Below, piece by piece: positions 21,402 through 32,644 of a DNA stretch of 64,000 bases. Origin of the DNA: Kalmusia sp. IMI 367209 (lineage: Eukaryota; Ascomycota; Dothideomycetes; Pleosporales; Didymosphaeriaceae); assembly GCA_027946365.1 (NCBI GenBank), contig JAPEUQ010000002.1:2728001-2792000 (forward strand), in the 5' to 3' direction. Each line of letters starts with the position of its first letter. Position 1 is the first letter of the stretch. A program made the position numbers and the translations under genes. Under the pieces are notes generated by a model that was not told where the DNA came from, searched no databases, and saw only the letters and a program-made list of their open reading frames with translations.

Positions 21402-22343
21402 TTAAAAATTGAAAATGTGCTTGTTCTGCTCCACCCATTCTTCAAACGTTGTGGCTTTCTTCCCAGAGTACTTTTGAACATTGGATAGCTGATCCTCCTC
21501 GACCAGGTAACCAAAAACCGAGATGTGGCCAGCTTCAGACTGCGACTTTTCCACTTGATCGACCATGTACCTGGCAAATGGTGCTGGCACTTTACGCTCC
21601 TCAACTAACATCTTGTAGGCGTCCTCCTTACTAGCCGCCTCAATCTTCACACTCTTACCAAGTGTTTTAGCCAAAATCTCAACGACTTCTTTCTGAGCTA
21701 GTACTTTAGGCCCATATATGTAAAGCGCCCTGACCCCATCTTGCGGTCCCCTCGCAAGGACTTTACCACAAACTCTCCCAATGTCCTCCGGAACGATGCA
21801 GTCAACCTTTGCGTCAGGTCCGTGTATCTTTACCAGACCTTCTTGAAGTCCCTTCTTGTACTGAAATGTGTTGCTTGCAAATGAGCCGGGCCTAGCCGCT
21901 ACGAAACCGTCTGGTCCAAACACCTCCATCAGGTTGATTTCGACCTGCGCATGTATGTATGGTATGGCGGCGCTAGGTTCAATCGCCTTCAATTCACCTT
22001 GAACGGTATAGCTGCTTAGGAATACCACCAACTCAATGCCCGCATTTTTAAGCGCTTCGATAGTGGACTTCATGTGGTCTGACGTGCCCTGAGCAACGCG
22101 CATGAAGGCGTACTTTGCTCCAGTTTTGTTCACGGCTTCGCGAACCGTGTCTGGCTTGGTGAGATCGGCGTAAGTCCTCTCAAAGTTTCCCTGCTTTTCT
22201 TTCTCGGCGTCAAGACTGCGAATGGCTTTTGTCGTATCGCGCATCGCGAGGACTACTTGAGCTCCGTGCTCCTGGGCGCTGCGTGCAGCGGCCGAGCCAA
22301 CCGCCCCCGTTGGGCCAAAAACTATGACTTTGTGAGGTGACAT
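21402..22343 (-). CDS. NmrA-like NAD(P)-binding protein
   Basis: Single-exon gene of 313 residues starting MSPHKVIVFGPTGAVGSAA. The frame is open further upstream, but the leader is not protein-like, and the ATG at 22343 places the dinucleotide-binding loop (GPTGAVG, residues 10-16) at the very N-terminus as the family requires. Rossmann-fold features follow: VVLAMRD after the second strand, YADLTKPDTVREAV, ELVVFLSSYTVQGE, and PYIHAQVEINLMEVFG where short-chain enzymes have Tyr-x3-Lys. NmrA-like proteins act as redox-sensing regulators or as reductases (isoflavone-reductase/PCBER type). It may be a reductase belonging with the nearby oxidoreductases; the substrate cannot be told. Confidence 0.9.
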   Translation of the reverse strand: MSPHKVIVFGPTGAVGSAAARSAQEHGAQVVLAMRDTTKAIRSLDAEKEKQGNFERTYADLTKPDTVREAVNKTGAKYAFMRVAQGTSDHMKSTIEALKNAGIELVVFLSSYTVQGELKAIEPSAAIPYIHAQVEINLMEVFGPDGFVAARPGSFASNTFQYKKGLQEGLVKIHGPDAKVDCIVPEDIGRVCGKVLARGPQDGVRALYIYGPKVLAQKEVVEILAKTLGKSVKIEAASKEDAYKMLVEERKVPAPFARYMVDQVEKSQSEAGHISVFGYLVEEDQLSNVQKYSGKKATTFEEWVEQNKHIFNF

Positions 22344-22884
22344 GCTTATTCTTTTATGTATTATAATAAAATTGAGAGTTGGTGATATAAGAATTGACAA
22401 AATAATCGAGGGGGAAGCTTTTAATGCCTGTTAAAATTGCCAGGGTGTTAAGTCCATGGACTTCACGGAATTACCGTGCCGAGATAGTCGGTGCACGCCG
22501 GACAGTCAATGCACGCAAATACCAATAACTTAGGTAACTTTTTAAGGCTATAGAACTTATAACATAGCTGTTATTAGGAGATTTCTTAGTAGGGAGCTAT
22601 ATAAGGCCTACCATTATTATAACACTCGGTGTGTAATGCATTATTATTGTTTCTATAGCTTTGTTGTTCCTTATTAGGCAATGATAACCTAGGCCGTTCT
22701 AGCGTCCACGCTGGTGTGCTGAATGATTCTGTGGTTTAGCTAACCCCTCGGTTGGGTTGAGAGAGGGGGGTTGCGGCGCAGCACATCTTCGAAATCTTTG
22801 CTATCTGAACGAAGACCAACCATCATTCCCGTGAATACAACATCTTGGAAGTTTAATTTTGATCTTTAAATTATATTGGGCGTG
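22344..22884. other. intergenic region, AT-rich in the middle
   Basis: Separates two divergent genes (NmrA-like on minus, APH-like on plus). The part around 22540-22680 is AT-rich. No gene or RNA is seen. Confidence 0.4.
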
Positions 22885-24294
22885 ATGCCACCGCCTCGTT
22901 TTGCGTCATGCTCTTTTGAATCGTGCCAGAAACCTGCTGTTAGGGGATTAAGCTGCGCACTATGCAAAAGACATCTTTGTGCCAACCATCAATCGCAGGA
23001 CTTTCATCGCTGCCCTTCCGGGGCTCAGGTATGATGCTAAAATGCCTCTTTTGAAGCTAATTAAACCATCCAGCTCAACGACGAGGCATGGGAGAAGGCA
23101 ATTAACGAGGAGGTTGATGAGTTGATAGCGAAGATTGACCAGAAAGAGCTCGTACGCTTGGCAAGCGCCTTAAATAACGGTATAAATTGTAGCTTTCGCC
23201 CTGGGAAGCACATAGGACGTGGCGCAATCATGGGATGCGCAAACTACCATGCCTGGATAGACTTTGATGACGGAAACAAATGGCTTGTGCGCATTCCAAA
23301 GTCCGCCTTCAGTGATATACCGACAGACCTAATCGAATATTTTGTGGCGAGTGAGTACGCGACATTGAAATTCTTAGAAACCACCAAAGTCCCCGCTCCG
23401 AAAGCTTTTGGATATGGCCTAGCATCAGACCGCACGAACCATGTCGGCGTAAGCTTTCTGTTCATGGAAGTGCTTCATGGAAGGCCTTATTACTCTCACA
23501 TGGCTATGGACGATCAGAAGAATCACATAATCAATCAGCTTGCGGACATCTTGATCGAAATCAGCACCCATCCATTTCCAAAGGCAGGTTCGCTCGTGAT
23601 AAGAGACGGTAACATTGATGTCAGTCAAACTGCCAGTAACAGATTTCCCAAACTTGACCGCTACGGCCCCTTCAACAATGACTTTGACTACTTCACAGCA
23701 ATTGCTGAGCAGCATCTCGATCTGATTGCGGACGGCCAGTTGTTCCACATGTATGCTTTGGAAGCTTTCTTCTTTTATCGTCTTCTTAAAGATCACGTCA
23801 CGAATTTGACAGAAGCGACTCATATCAAGTCTTTCTTTCTATCTCATGTAGGCGATAAAGGCGATCATCTACTTATCGACGAGAACTACAACATTGTTGG
23901 TGTTATCGACTAGCAATTTACTCGGGTTGCGCCAGCAAAAGAAGCATTCGGACCGTCTTTGGTGGCTGCAGACCTTCAAAGACTCTACTCGCGAAACTCA
24001 GGTATTACAGAAGACGATGTCAAGCTTTCTCACGCACTTCAATCCCGTGGTCGTATGGACTTGGCAAGGCATACCGAAGAAGGCGACCTAATCCGAAGGT
24101 TCCATTTTGGCCTCGCCAGTGGCCTTACAAGAAGTGAGACTTGCGAATTAATCGCAGGCTATCTAATAGCGCTTGGTTCAACTCCTGAGGAAGTTGACAT
24201 TGAGCACTAGCTCGCGCGGCAGCAGAAAAAGGGCCACAGTGATCCACGGTGGATTAACCTCGAACATCTCGTATTCCAATGCAACAAAGAATAA
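22885..24294 (+). pseudogene. zinc-finger + aminoglycoside-phosphotransferase-like protein with two in-frame TAG codons
   Basis: Exon 1 (22885-23028) encodes MPPPRFASCSFESCQ followed by a Cys/His cluster (C-x2-C ... H-x-C ... H) resembling an AN1-type zinc finger. A 45-nt intron (23029-23073) leads into a fungal APH/choline-kinase-like domain. Visible features include the nucleotide-loop region RGAIMGCANYHAWIDF, the EYATLKFLETTKVPAPKAFGY helix, FLFMEVLHGRPY, and the catalytic segment GDKGDHLLIDENYNIVGVID. Directly after this comes TAG (23911-23913) where the family has Trp (IIDW, as in the neighbouring paralog). The frame continues with QFTRVAPAKEAFGPSLVAADL. A second TAG at 24208-24210 is again at a likely Trp; the final stop is 24294. 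Both are explained by TGG-to-TAG, i.e. CpA-to-TpA on the other strand. Full length would be about 455 residues. Confidence 0.85.
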
Positions 24295-24491
24295 GGTTCT
24301 GTTAAGATTGTGTAGCAGCGGACCTTTTGATGGCAGAAAATGCTGCCGTTAGAGGGAGGATCATGTCATTTTAGCAAAACATTATTAGCCCAATAAAACT
24401 GTACAACACTGAAAGCTTACGCTTCATCAAAAATACTAAGGTTTCTTATCGAACAGGGAAATAACAAGAGCTTTCTTATGTGCTTCATTTT

Positions 24492-25943
24492 CTACTTGAA
24501 GTTCTTGTTGGCTGACGTCTTAACAAGTATCCTCAAATCTTCATCGTCTGCCCATCGCTCCAGGGCATGTGTTTTCCATGTCTCCCAGTCCATGTCTTCA
24601 CTCGCCTCACCAAAGGTGATCAATATCCCTTTAAAAATATCCACAGCCTCATACCAAGTAAGATTCATTCCCATTCCCAGGCCAAACATGCAACGCCGGC
24701 ACTTGTCTTGAGAATTAGCGAATCGCGCTATATCACTATCTCTATGTCTCAGCATTCGACCCAAAAGTTTGTCGTTACCGCTAAGTCCTGTCTTGCCCTT
24801 CAAAATATCATCCATATTCGCTGTGACCAATGACGGACCAAAAGCATCATACGAGGGCACTATCCGCGCAAAGCTCCAATCAATAATTTCGGTAATGTTG
24901 CAATTCTCATCGACCAGAATATGGTCCCCTTTGTCATCCATATGCTTTAAAAAAAGGACCGGCATCTAAATCTTGTTCAAAAGGGTTATACTTTCCTGCC
25001 CTGGCAAGCTCCGCAAGCTCCTTGAAAACGAGATACGCATTCACAAGATAACGCGCAAAGAGCTGACCATTGACAGCCATCCTCTGATATTCTTCTGCCC
25101 ATGCACTATAGTAGTGAGCTGCATTATTGAAAATTCCCAACTTTGCCAATGTTCCAGTTCGACCTCCAGTAACAGGGCCCACAATGATACCTCCACTGGT
25201 GCTTAGGGTCAAGGATCCAATCCGGTCGAAAGGATGCTTGCTCAAATCGGACAAGATATCAGCAAGCTGGGAATAAACCTTGTTCAGCTGTGCTTCAGAA
25301 GCGTGGAGCTGGTTGAATGGGCGACCCGGTAGTTCGTTGATCAACATGTATGCAACTCCAACGTCGTTCGTTAGATCGTTGCGTTGGCCATACATGTGCA
25401 GCCTAGGTGTCGGTATTCGTTTAGATTCTAATGATTTCAACGTAGCACATTCGCTTCGAAGGGTATCGTTGGTTAGGTCGTCGGCAAAAGACATAAAATT
25501 GTAACGAAGGATACGCGCTAGCCACACAGTGTCATTGGCAAATTGGATGCGTAAATGGATATGCACTCCACCCATGAGGGATTTTCCAGGAGGGTCCGTT
25601 GGGTCTAGATGACAATCCAGTCCTTGGTTGAGCCTCGAGGCGTGGCGTAGCGAATTTTCATCGTTAACCATTTTGCGCAATTCTTCTAGCTCTTTCGCTT
25701 GGGCGGCAACCCAAGCGACATCACTCATGAATCCTTTCTCAATGAAATGTTGGGAAAACATTATCGAGTGTCAACATTCGTCTGACCTCTCATCACCTCG
25801 CATGTATGTTCAGTAGAATCCATATGTTTGTGACAGGAGTGCTTAGTGCAACGCTCGCAACTGCCGGTATCCATTGACGCTGCATTCGGACATTGGTGTA
25901 CGGAACATGACCAGAAATAGTCATTGAGAGACTGAACTTCCAT
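24492..25943 (-). pseudogene. paralogous zinc-finger + APH-like protein with a homopolymer frameshift
   Basis: Exon 1 (25943-25797) encodes MEVQSLNDYFWSCSVHQC plus a Cys/His cluster like that of the convergent neighbour (CERCTKHSCHKH). An intron of about 59 nt (25796-25738; the TTGAG acceptor is unusual) leads to the APH-like domain: ECATLKSLESKRIPTPRLHMYG, YMLINELPGRPF, and QLADILSDLSKHPF. The frame then breaks at a run of seven T (minus strand, about 24950-24956). One frame ends GPFFKAYG-stop; the +1 frame continues as KHMDDKGDHILVDENCNITEIIDW and runs to DWETWKTHALERW and a stop at 24492. Conserved sequence on both sides shows one ancestral gene. The break may be a real indel or a sequencing error, as it sits in a homopolymer. 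Here the Trp after IID is intact. These kinases phosphorylate small hydroxyl compounds in other families; substrate unknown. Confidence 0.8.
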
Positions 25944-28775
25944 AGCGAATGGACTGGACTGGTTGGTTGATTATGGAGAGATCCCCAAAGTTGGGGAAAG
26001 CGGCGGCTTTGTTGAGGTGACATGTTTGAACCGTGCGAGGAATTCTGCGCACACTACCGGTAGTGTCTTTCTAGAATAGTGTTGCGACGAAATGGGACAT
26101 CAGAGAATTGGGTTGCCTGCGTATACGTAATTATGATTGGCTAAATGTAGAAGCTGATTATGCCCTTGAAGAACTTTGTATTCGAGATGCAGCCCTCGTT
26201 ATACCTTTCTCTATCAAGATTGAGCAGCTGCCTCCCGACCTTCTCTTTTCGGTCAATAGTTACGGTCACGCGCCTGCTGTGCCGCAAGCAGACGTTTCAT
26301 TGGATCCATACCAAGCATCGATTGATTGAGCGTCTCTGAATAGCGAGATCAAGCCCTTGGAATTAGCGGGGTGGCTTCCAAGTAGTTGAAGAAGTACTGC
26401 TAATCGCGGTTCCGACTAGCATGAGCTTCGAGCCGAGTCACATGATTGCGACGTAGATATTCTTGAGCCCTCTCGGTTCAAGTATAAATATGCCTCTAGG
26501 AATCTGTTTTATCTTTAAAGTTCCTGACATTGATTTGTTATTCAGTTATAAATTGTCATTGCCTATTGCATTCAAAGCTCCGACTTCTCAACACCATCAA
26601 CATTCTATCTTGAAGCGACTAGAAACAACATCCATCGTGCGCAAGAACATTACTTTTGAGACTGTGAACTCCATTGTCGCTGCTCCTATGCAGCCAGTCA
26701 ACGATATTGCATCGAGCCAGCGCTGTGTGGAATCTGGGTGCAGCAGTCGGGCTGTCGCAGGATCTCGCTACTGCAGCGATCGCAAGTTCCCTAATAAAGT
26801 CCCTGAAGCCTTCAAAATGCTCCTTGGCTTATAATTACATTTGCAATAGACCAAAAGTAAACCAAAAAATTGATGCTTCAACTATTTAGGCTTTGATCTG
26901 TCGTTTTGGAGCTAGATGAAAGCACTTTTGAGGGAGGTGCGGTGCGTTGATGAAGATGGGAATACTGGTCAGACTTGGTAGTTGATGGTCATGGTATTGT
27001 TACTATTGTGCTAGAAGATGTCACTGTCACTCGCTACTCGGAAATTTGTTTAGTATACTGATGTACATTGTCACTCATTTAATCAAATCGCTGCAAGGAC
27101 CCAAATTTCATCTATTGCAAAGTGACGATTTCTAAAGGGTGCAAAGCTTAAGAATTACTCATTGATTTATGTATCATGAGGACTAACCAAGGATTGTCTC
27201 AATATTCGTCGTGTCTAGAGCCTCATCGCTCTAGGCCCTGTTCTCAAATCTCGGAAACCATAATTACTATTTAAATATGCGCCTTCTCACTTCCATTAAA
27301 ATCTCGCCAATTTCTCTGAAGCCTACGCCTGGCGCAGGCCTAGCAACAACCTATTGCAACATCCCTGTCACGTCAGAGTTTTGCGATCCAAGGCTAGACA
27401 ATGGTCTACGAATCATCGACATTAAGGCGAAAATATTCAATTTTTCTACTTTACATGCTTATAAAAATAAGGATCATCGCCGAGAAAACGTAACGTATAA
27501 ACACATAAAATTTAAGCTGAACCAGGATGTCATAGAAGGTCTCATTTGGTATATCGCTTGATTAGGAAACGACAGGAATGATAGTCGTATAAATATTGAC
27601 CTACAATGTCGAAGGATTTGGAATTATGGTTGTTCTCAACTTGGCCACTTTCATATTGCTCATAGGAAGAGTCGTTGCATTCCTCAAGTTTGTGGCCAAA
27701 TGAGCATAATTTGGGAATCAATTCAAATCATCCTCGGTAGAAATTAATGCCATATGGTCTGCAGCAACACTTGGCGTCTTTTGCTTATCTGTCACGACAC
27801 TCATAGCCGGTACGGCTATTATCATACGGGGGCGTAATATATGTTTAAGGAAACCCTAAGCATCACAGTTCAAGTTAGGCTTCTCCAATCTGGCCGGGAT
27901 GCGTCAGGCCGAGCGACCGGACGATTTCGGGAGTCTAGAAGATGGAAGCACAAATGACAGACCTAGGAGAGAAAATTTCCGAAGGTGCGGATCCGCTTCG
28001 GAAAGTGATCCTACAGCCATGGGAGGAAGGGCCAAGGGCTGAGCAAGCTTCTCAGTCGGCGACTACGGATTAGATTGGTTCTGTATATGGTTCTGCCTGG
28101 ATACAACGGATAGAGGGCAGAGAATCGCTTGTAAAAAATGTCCTACGAGCCCAGGAGCACTTGAGCAGGAAGTGATCCTGTCTTGACCGAGATCATCTTG
28201 CTTGGTCATAATGGTACCTGATTCATGTCATCGTGTACATCTAGTGTGATTCACATTTCCCAGGCGAGTCCGACATAGGGTAGCTCTACGGCTTGTAGTC
28301 AAGGGCATTCATTTTACATTATCCTCTCTAGACAGGAAGAGCGAGCTGTATTGCAAGTATCGGAATATCGTATGTTACCTTTATCTCGAAACGATACTGG
28401 ACCTTCGCGCATTTTCAGCTGTTATTGAGATATAAAAGTGTCGATTTCATTGTTTTCGGTGGGATTTCGGGTTACCAGCTAGCTTCTATCATTGTTTTAA
28501 ATTAACCGTAAAAGGCATGAGCCCAAAGGAGTAGTAGACGATAATATAGCAGCAGTTTCTCTCCTATTCATAACTAAAAAGGCGTGTAAAGGAGGGTAAT
28601 ATAAAAGGATTTACGCTTCAGCTTATTAGATTATCTAAGCGAGGCTGAGCGTATACCGTGTTGGTTGCCGTACCGCGCGGAACACCGTAACGCACGGAAC
28701 ACAAATCTGCGATTTTAGCCCTAGCCCTCAGCATCGATATTGGCAAATGAGCAACGCTCCTGCCAGGGCCACGAA

Positions 28776-28918
28776 AGCACCAATATGGAATCATTGGCTA
28801 AGCTTGACTGCTGCCCGGAACAAGAAGCTAGGGCCAGATATCCTAAGTCTAAAAGCGCCAACATGCTAGAATCGATTGGTTAAGCTTAACGGCCGCTCAA
28901 GATGAGATGCTCAGGCCA
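28776..28918. repeat. pair of diverged direct repeats, about 60 nt each
   Basis: 28776-28835 and 28855-28918 share the order gc(a/g)ccaa(t/c)atg ... gaatc(-/g)attgg(c/t)taagctt(g/a)ac ... aggcca. They differ by many transitions and small gaps, suggesting an old tandem duplication within a decayed element. Confidence 0.5.
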
Positions 28919-30764
28919 AGGCGGCGTAAGGAAAGCTGCTGCCCAAGAGTACCACATCCACACCTACCTCCAAGAGTATGAACAAATTATAGTGAAGATG
29001 AAAATTATTGTATTTGATGATAATTGAGTAACTCCTGCTCAGCAGCACGTTCCGCGCACCGCTTTCCCTGCCTCAGATTCCTCGGGTCGAAATCCAGTCA
29101 TGAACAGATGAATATCCCGGCTGCTAAAGCGAACTCCCTCTCTAACCGCACTCTTAAAGTGTAGGCTGCCGCAAACTATAGCAATCTAGTTCTCAAACGT
29201 AGATAGAGTGATAATTGATTCCACTGGATATTGCTGTGTTGCTGCCTTCTACGCCTGCTTCTCCGTCGATCTCGGCGCTGAGGTTGAACACGGTTGGTGT
29301 CTTTAGATAGTGTAAGTCTAGGGATTGGTACTCAGCCGTCCCAGTGATGTATTTCTTCAAAACAAATCTTTGACGGCCAAACGTGTTATCGTTGTTGATA
29401 TCCCCAAGACGTTCTAGGAATTTGTTGGCCCATCTCTCTTGGTCTGAATTCAATGATTTAACTGGTCAGACAGTTATGAGATATACCTACTTGGAGATTC
29501 TAGGAGCCAGGTAAGTGCTACTCTTCTAACTTGTATAGATTTCCCCTTATGCGCTTCAAGTAGGTGTTGTATATAGAGTAAATGTGAGGCAACGCCTATG
29601 CTGCTTACTAATACTAAAACTTTGTTGTAGTTACCTAATAATTACACACGTCTATATAGGCTATCAACCAAGGCCGAATATATTGTCGCGTTTAAAAGTG
29701 TAAATATCATATTGTTGAAGCCTTTATATTGTTCTATGAGAATCGTGATTACTTGTCTATTAATCTAAGCGATGACATACGGATGTGACTGGATTATCCT
29801 AAGTGTATAGAAGGAAAGTCTTGGAAGTGTTATGTATATGTACTGTCTAGGGCCTAGGTCTTAATTTCTCTCGAACCTGAGCTCTATTGCTATGTTATCT
29901 ACTGACTCGGAAGTCGATGTATTGGCCATACATTAGTGCTCAGTCTTCAACCAATTAACGACTGGTAACACTTGTCGATGATATCAAGGGCGCTTAATGT
30001 CAGACGGTGAAACTTGATGCCGGAAAACCAACGAACGATACTTCGCCACCCACACCACCCTTCACGCCAACCCTACTTGTCCTGTGTAACGGGAAGCATG
30101 AAGAACTGCCAACCCCAGAAATGGGAAACGGGAAGCTAATGCGAAAAACGAGAAATGGAAAGTAGAATGTCAACGAGAAATGGAAACGTGGCCGTAGTTC
30201 ATTGGATCAAGAGAGCCGCTATGCACAGGGCGCTTATTCGGCACATAGGTCATATCTAATAGTTCCTCTCATCTAGGTTAACCTTGTTAGATATCACGTA
30301 GAGATGGAAATCGTAATGGCTGTCAGGCCGAAGTTAATGATTAATTATTCTATCTAGCTATAGGGTTCTTCGGATTGATTTTGCTCCTTCTTCGGATAGG
30401 TAAACTCCGGCTCCCGCAGTCTTTCTTCTTAGTACCGAACTTTTGTTTCTTAGATACGAAGGTAACTTCGTAGGCTCTTATCTGACAATATTAGTTCGCC
30501 CTCCTGCTATAGCAATATAGTATGAAGATGGAGTCTTAAATTATACTATTCGTATAATTTAAATCAGATTATATTTATATAGTTACTATCTCTGTGGGAT
30601 CATACGGAGGAAGTCTCGGTTATAGAGAGTTACTCTGTACGATAGTGTGTAATTACAGCGAAAATAGTGTTATAATAATTACTCTAGCGATCTAAACCCC
30701 CGTAGGGCATACGCACCAATTGCTCCTAAGAAGCGGCTCTCTAATTAGCTGTGAGTGTAGAGAG

Positions 30765-30893
30765 CGTAGAAAGAGGAGAGAGAGGAGAGAGAGGAGAGAG
30801 AGAGAGAGGAGAGAGAGGAGAGAGAGGAGAGAGAGGAGAGAGAGGAGAGAGAGGAGAGAGAGGAGAGAGAGGAGAGAGAGGAGAGAGAGGAGA
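30765..30893. repeat. purine minisatellite, period about 9 (ggagagaga)
   Basis: A nearly pure GA tract made of units ggagagaga, with one longer gagagaga insertion. On the opposite strand it encodes LLS repeats that should not be taken for a gene. Homopurine/homopyrimidine tracts of this kind can be length-variable. Confidence 0.9.
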
Positions 30894-31509
30894 TAGGTTA
30901 CCCTACTCTCTATAATGGTGCTTCGCAGCTCTCTGTTCAGTCGTTTACGAACTAACATAGTCACGGCGTCCCTCACGTAACCGCATGAGATCTGCCCGTA
31001 CGGATCTCAGGGAGATGGGTACGGACATGTAGAGAATACAGTACAGGTATCACGTCTACTCTCATGCGTAGACTCAGTAGGGTCATCAGTGTATCTTCTG
31101 GTTCGAGGCAGCTTCAAACAGTATATTGTCATGTAAGATGAGACGATTCGCTACCTGATTACTCCGTCAGCGATCCTCTGATATACATGATCCTGGAAAG
31201 ATCTAATGTGCCTCTGAAGGTTCCTGTTCGTTTCATGTGGCTCCGAATAGGACCTCCAGGTGCCCGTTAGGTCCAATTCCTGATAGTAGGCGTGATGGAG
31301 TGAAATACCTATGGTGGATCGAGAGACGCCTTGGGCCGAGAGATACGAGCGATCCCATGGCTTCGAATAGATCGGTCACGTTTATTGTGTTTTATTCTTT
31401 CTTCCATCATAGAGGTGGCAGTATGACGGTGATTCTCTATTTTGTCATGTGATTTGACACGACTGATAAGAGTATCATTGTTGAGAGCTACGACTCAAAA
31501 GGTCATTCT

Positions 31510-32644
31510 CTATCTTATAGCGCCTATTACAGACGGGGTTACCACAAAGCCAACTCTCTCAATTGTGCCGTGCGTCTCGCGGGTATCCCGTCCACAAAAC
31601 TCTTCAGTGGCTAGCAGATCCATGTCGCCTATCCGAAGCGCCCGCCCCGAGGTGGGAGATAGACCTTGAAAAGCTGGTGTAAACAGAAAAGTAGCCTTAT
31701 CTGCCTGATATTAGCACAAGCGGAAAGCGTCTACAGAACTTCACATACCTCTGTCGCCCAAGTAATGAACTCCTCCTCATCTATACTCTCGCTATATCTA
31801 AACCCAGGATACACCGGCTCTTTACAATATGGAGGTGTAAAGGCCGAAACAAAGGTCTGTAGAAGCTGTATTTGTGAGGCAGGCAGTGGCTCCATGGGTT
31901 GCGCATCCTGTGCAGGTTCTAGTCGCTCAGCCAGTGGTATAAAATCGGCGTAATGGTGGCGATCAAGCCAGTTATCACCATTAATTATGGTATATCCTAT
32001 TACATCGCAAGGATACGTAGTCTTGCATATAACATCAAGAACGTCGTCCTGTGTTGGAGCTCCAGTGGGTGGACGCACTAACGCTGAGTAAAGAAATGAT
32101 AGTTGCCTTTTTTTAGGACGCGGGCGGATTTGCTGCTTGCTTCCCTTCGACCTGCCTTGAAGCCAACACGACTCGCCCCGTTCCGTCAGTAATATCATTG
32201 CGCGACATAAGGCATCTTTTGTAAGTGTAACGGGGGTCGAGAATGGAAAGGAAGCGTAGGCTATAATTAATCTCTCAAGCATTGGAGCTATAGATTGTAT
32301 AACATCAGCTTTAGAAGGGTGGGCTTGTGAGAGGTTATCAATAATCGAGGTGAGCGGGATCTCATCATCGGAAGCAGCAACGAGGCCGGCTATGCGCTCG
32401 TTAAAGTACTCGCGGTCGGCTTTCGGGCAGAGTGGATCCCAACATTCATTTCCCTCCTCAAAATAAGCAAGGAACTGATTCCTTATACCGTCTGTATTTG
32501 ATTAGTCGACCAAAGGCATTCGTAACAGATAGATGCCTCGTGTTTCGTACCTTGGGTGATGTTCTGGAACCACTCTTGGAATTCGGCTGCTGTATTCTTC
32601 GGCCGGTGGAAAAATCTCCATAGGCGAACAGGTAATATCGCCAT
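31510..32644 (-). CDS. conserved hypothetical protein, three exons
   Basis: Exons 32644-32551, 32491-31749 and 31704-31510 join in frame to 343 residues; both introns (59 and 44 nt) have good donors (GTACGA, GTATGT) and acceptors. The sequence begins MAILPVRLWRFFHRPKN, with EFQEWFQNITQDGIRNQF across the first junction. It continues helical with DALCRAMILLTERGE, a basic patch KKRQLSFLYSALVRP, then IQLLQTFVSAFTPPYCKEPVYPGFRYSE and EEEFITWATEADKATF across the second junction. The layout (LTKDALCRA...LLTER followed by LQTF.SAF.P..R Y) is faintly like the N-terminal part of TLDc/Rtc5-type proteins, but no TLDc domain is present. The frame stays open upstream of the ATG for about 17 codons, so a 5' exon may be missing. 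Its codon quality is clearly better than the repetitive DNA on both sides. Function unknown. Confidence 0.65.

Larger units (their letters stand above)
25944..31509. other. gene-poor, AT-rich, repeat-bearing region
   Basis: About 5.5 kb without a supported gene. At 26690-26834 a short frame starts MQPVNDIASS and contains CVESGCSSRAVAGSRYC, which looks like a degenerate copy of the zinc-finger start of the neighbouring APH-like genes. A 94-codon frame at 27277-27561 and an 86-codon minus frame at 29193-29453 have no recognisable motif. Diverged direct repeats lie at about 28776-28918, GC-rich patches (around 28670-28700 and 29040) sit in AT-rich surroundings, and a purine minisatellite is at 30765-30893. 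This looks like decayed transposon and duplicated-gene material. Confidence 0.5.

Noticed and set aside
28660..29060. Possible DNA transposon with GC-rich terminal repeats (gcgcggaac at both ends)
   Set aside because: Shared arm is only about 9 nt and no target duplication or transposase frame is visible.
30692..30976. 94-codon minus frame rich in LLSL
   Set aside because: Produced entirely by the GA minisatellite on the other strand.
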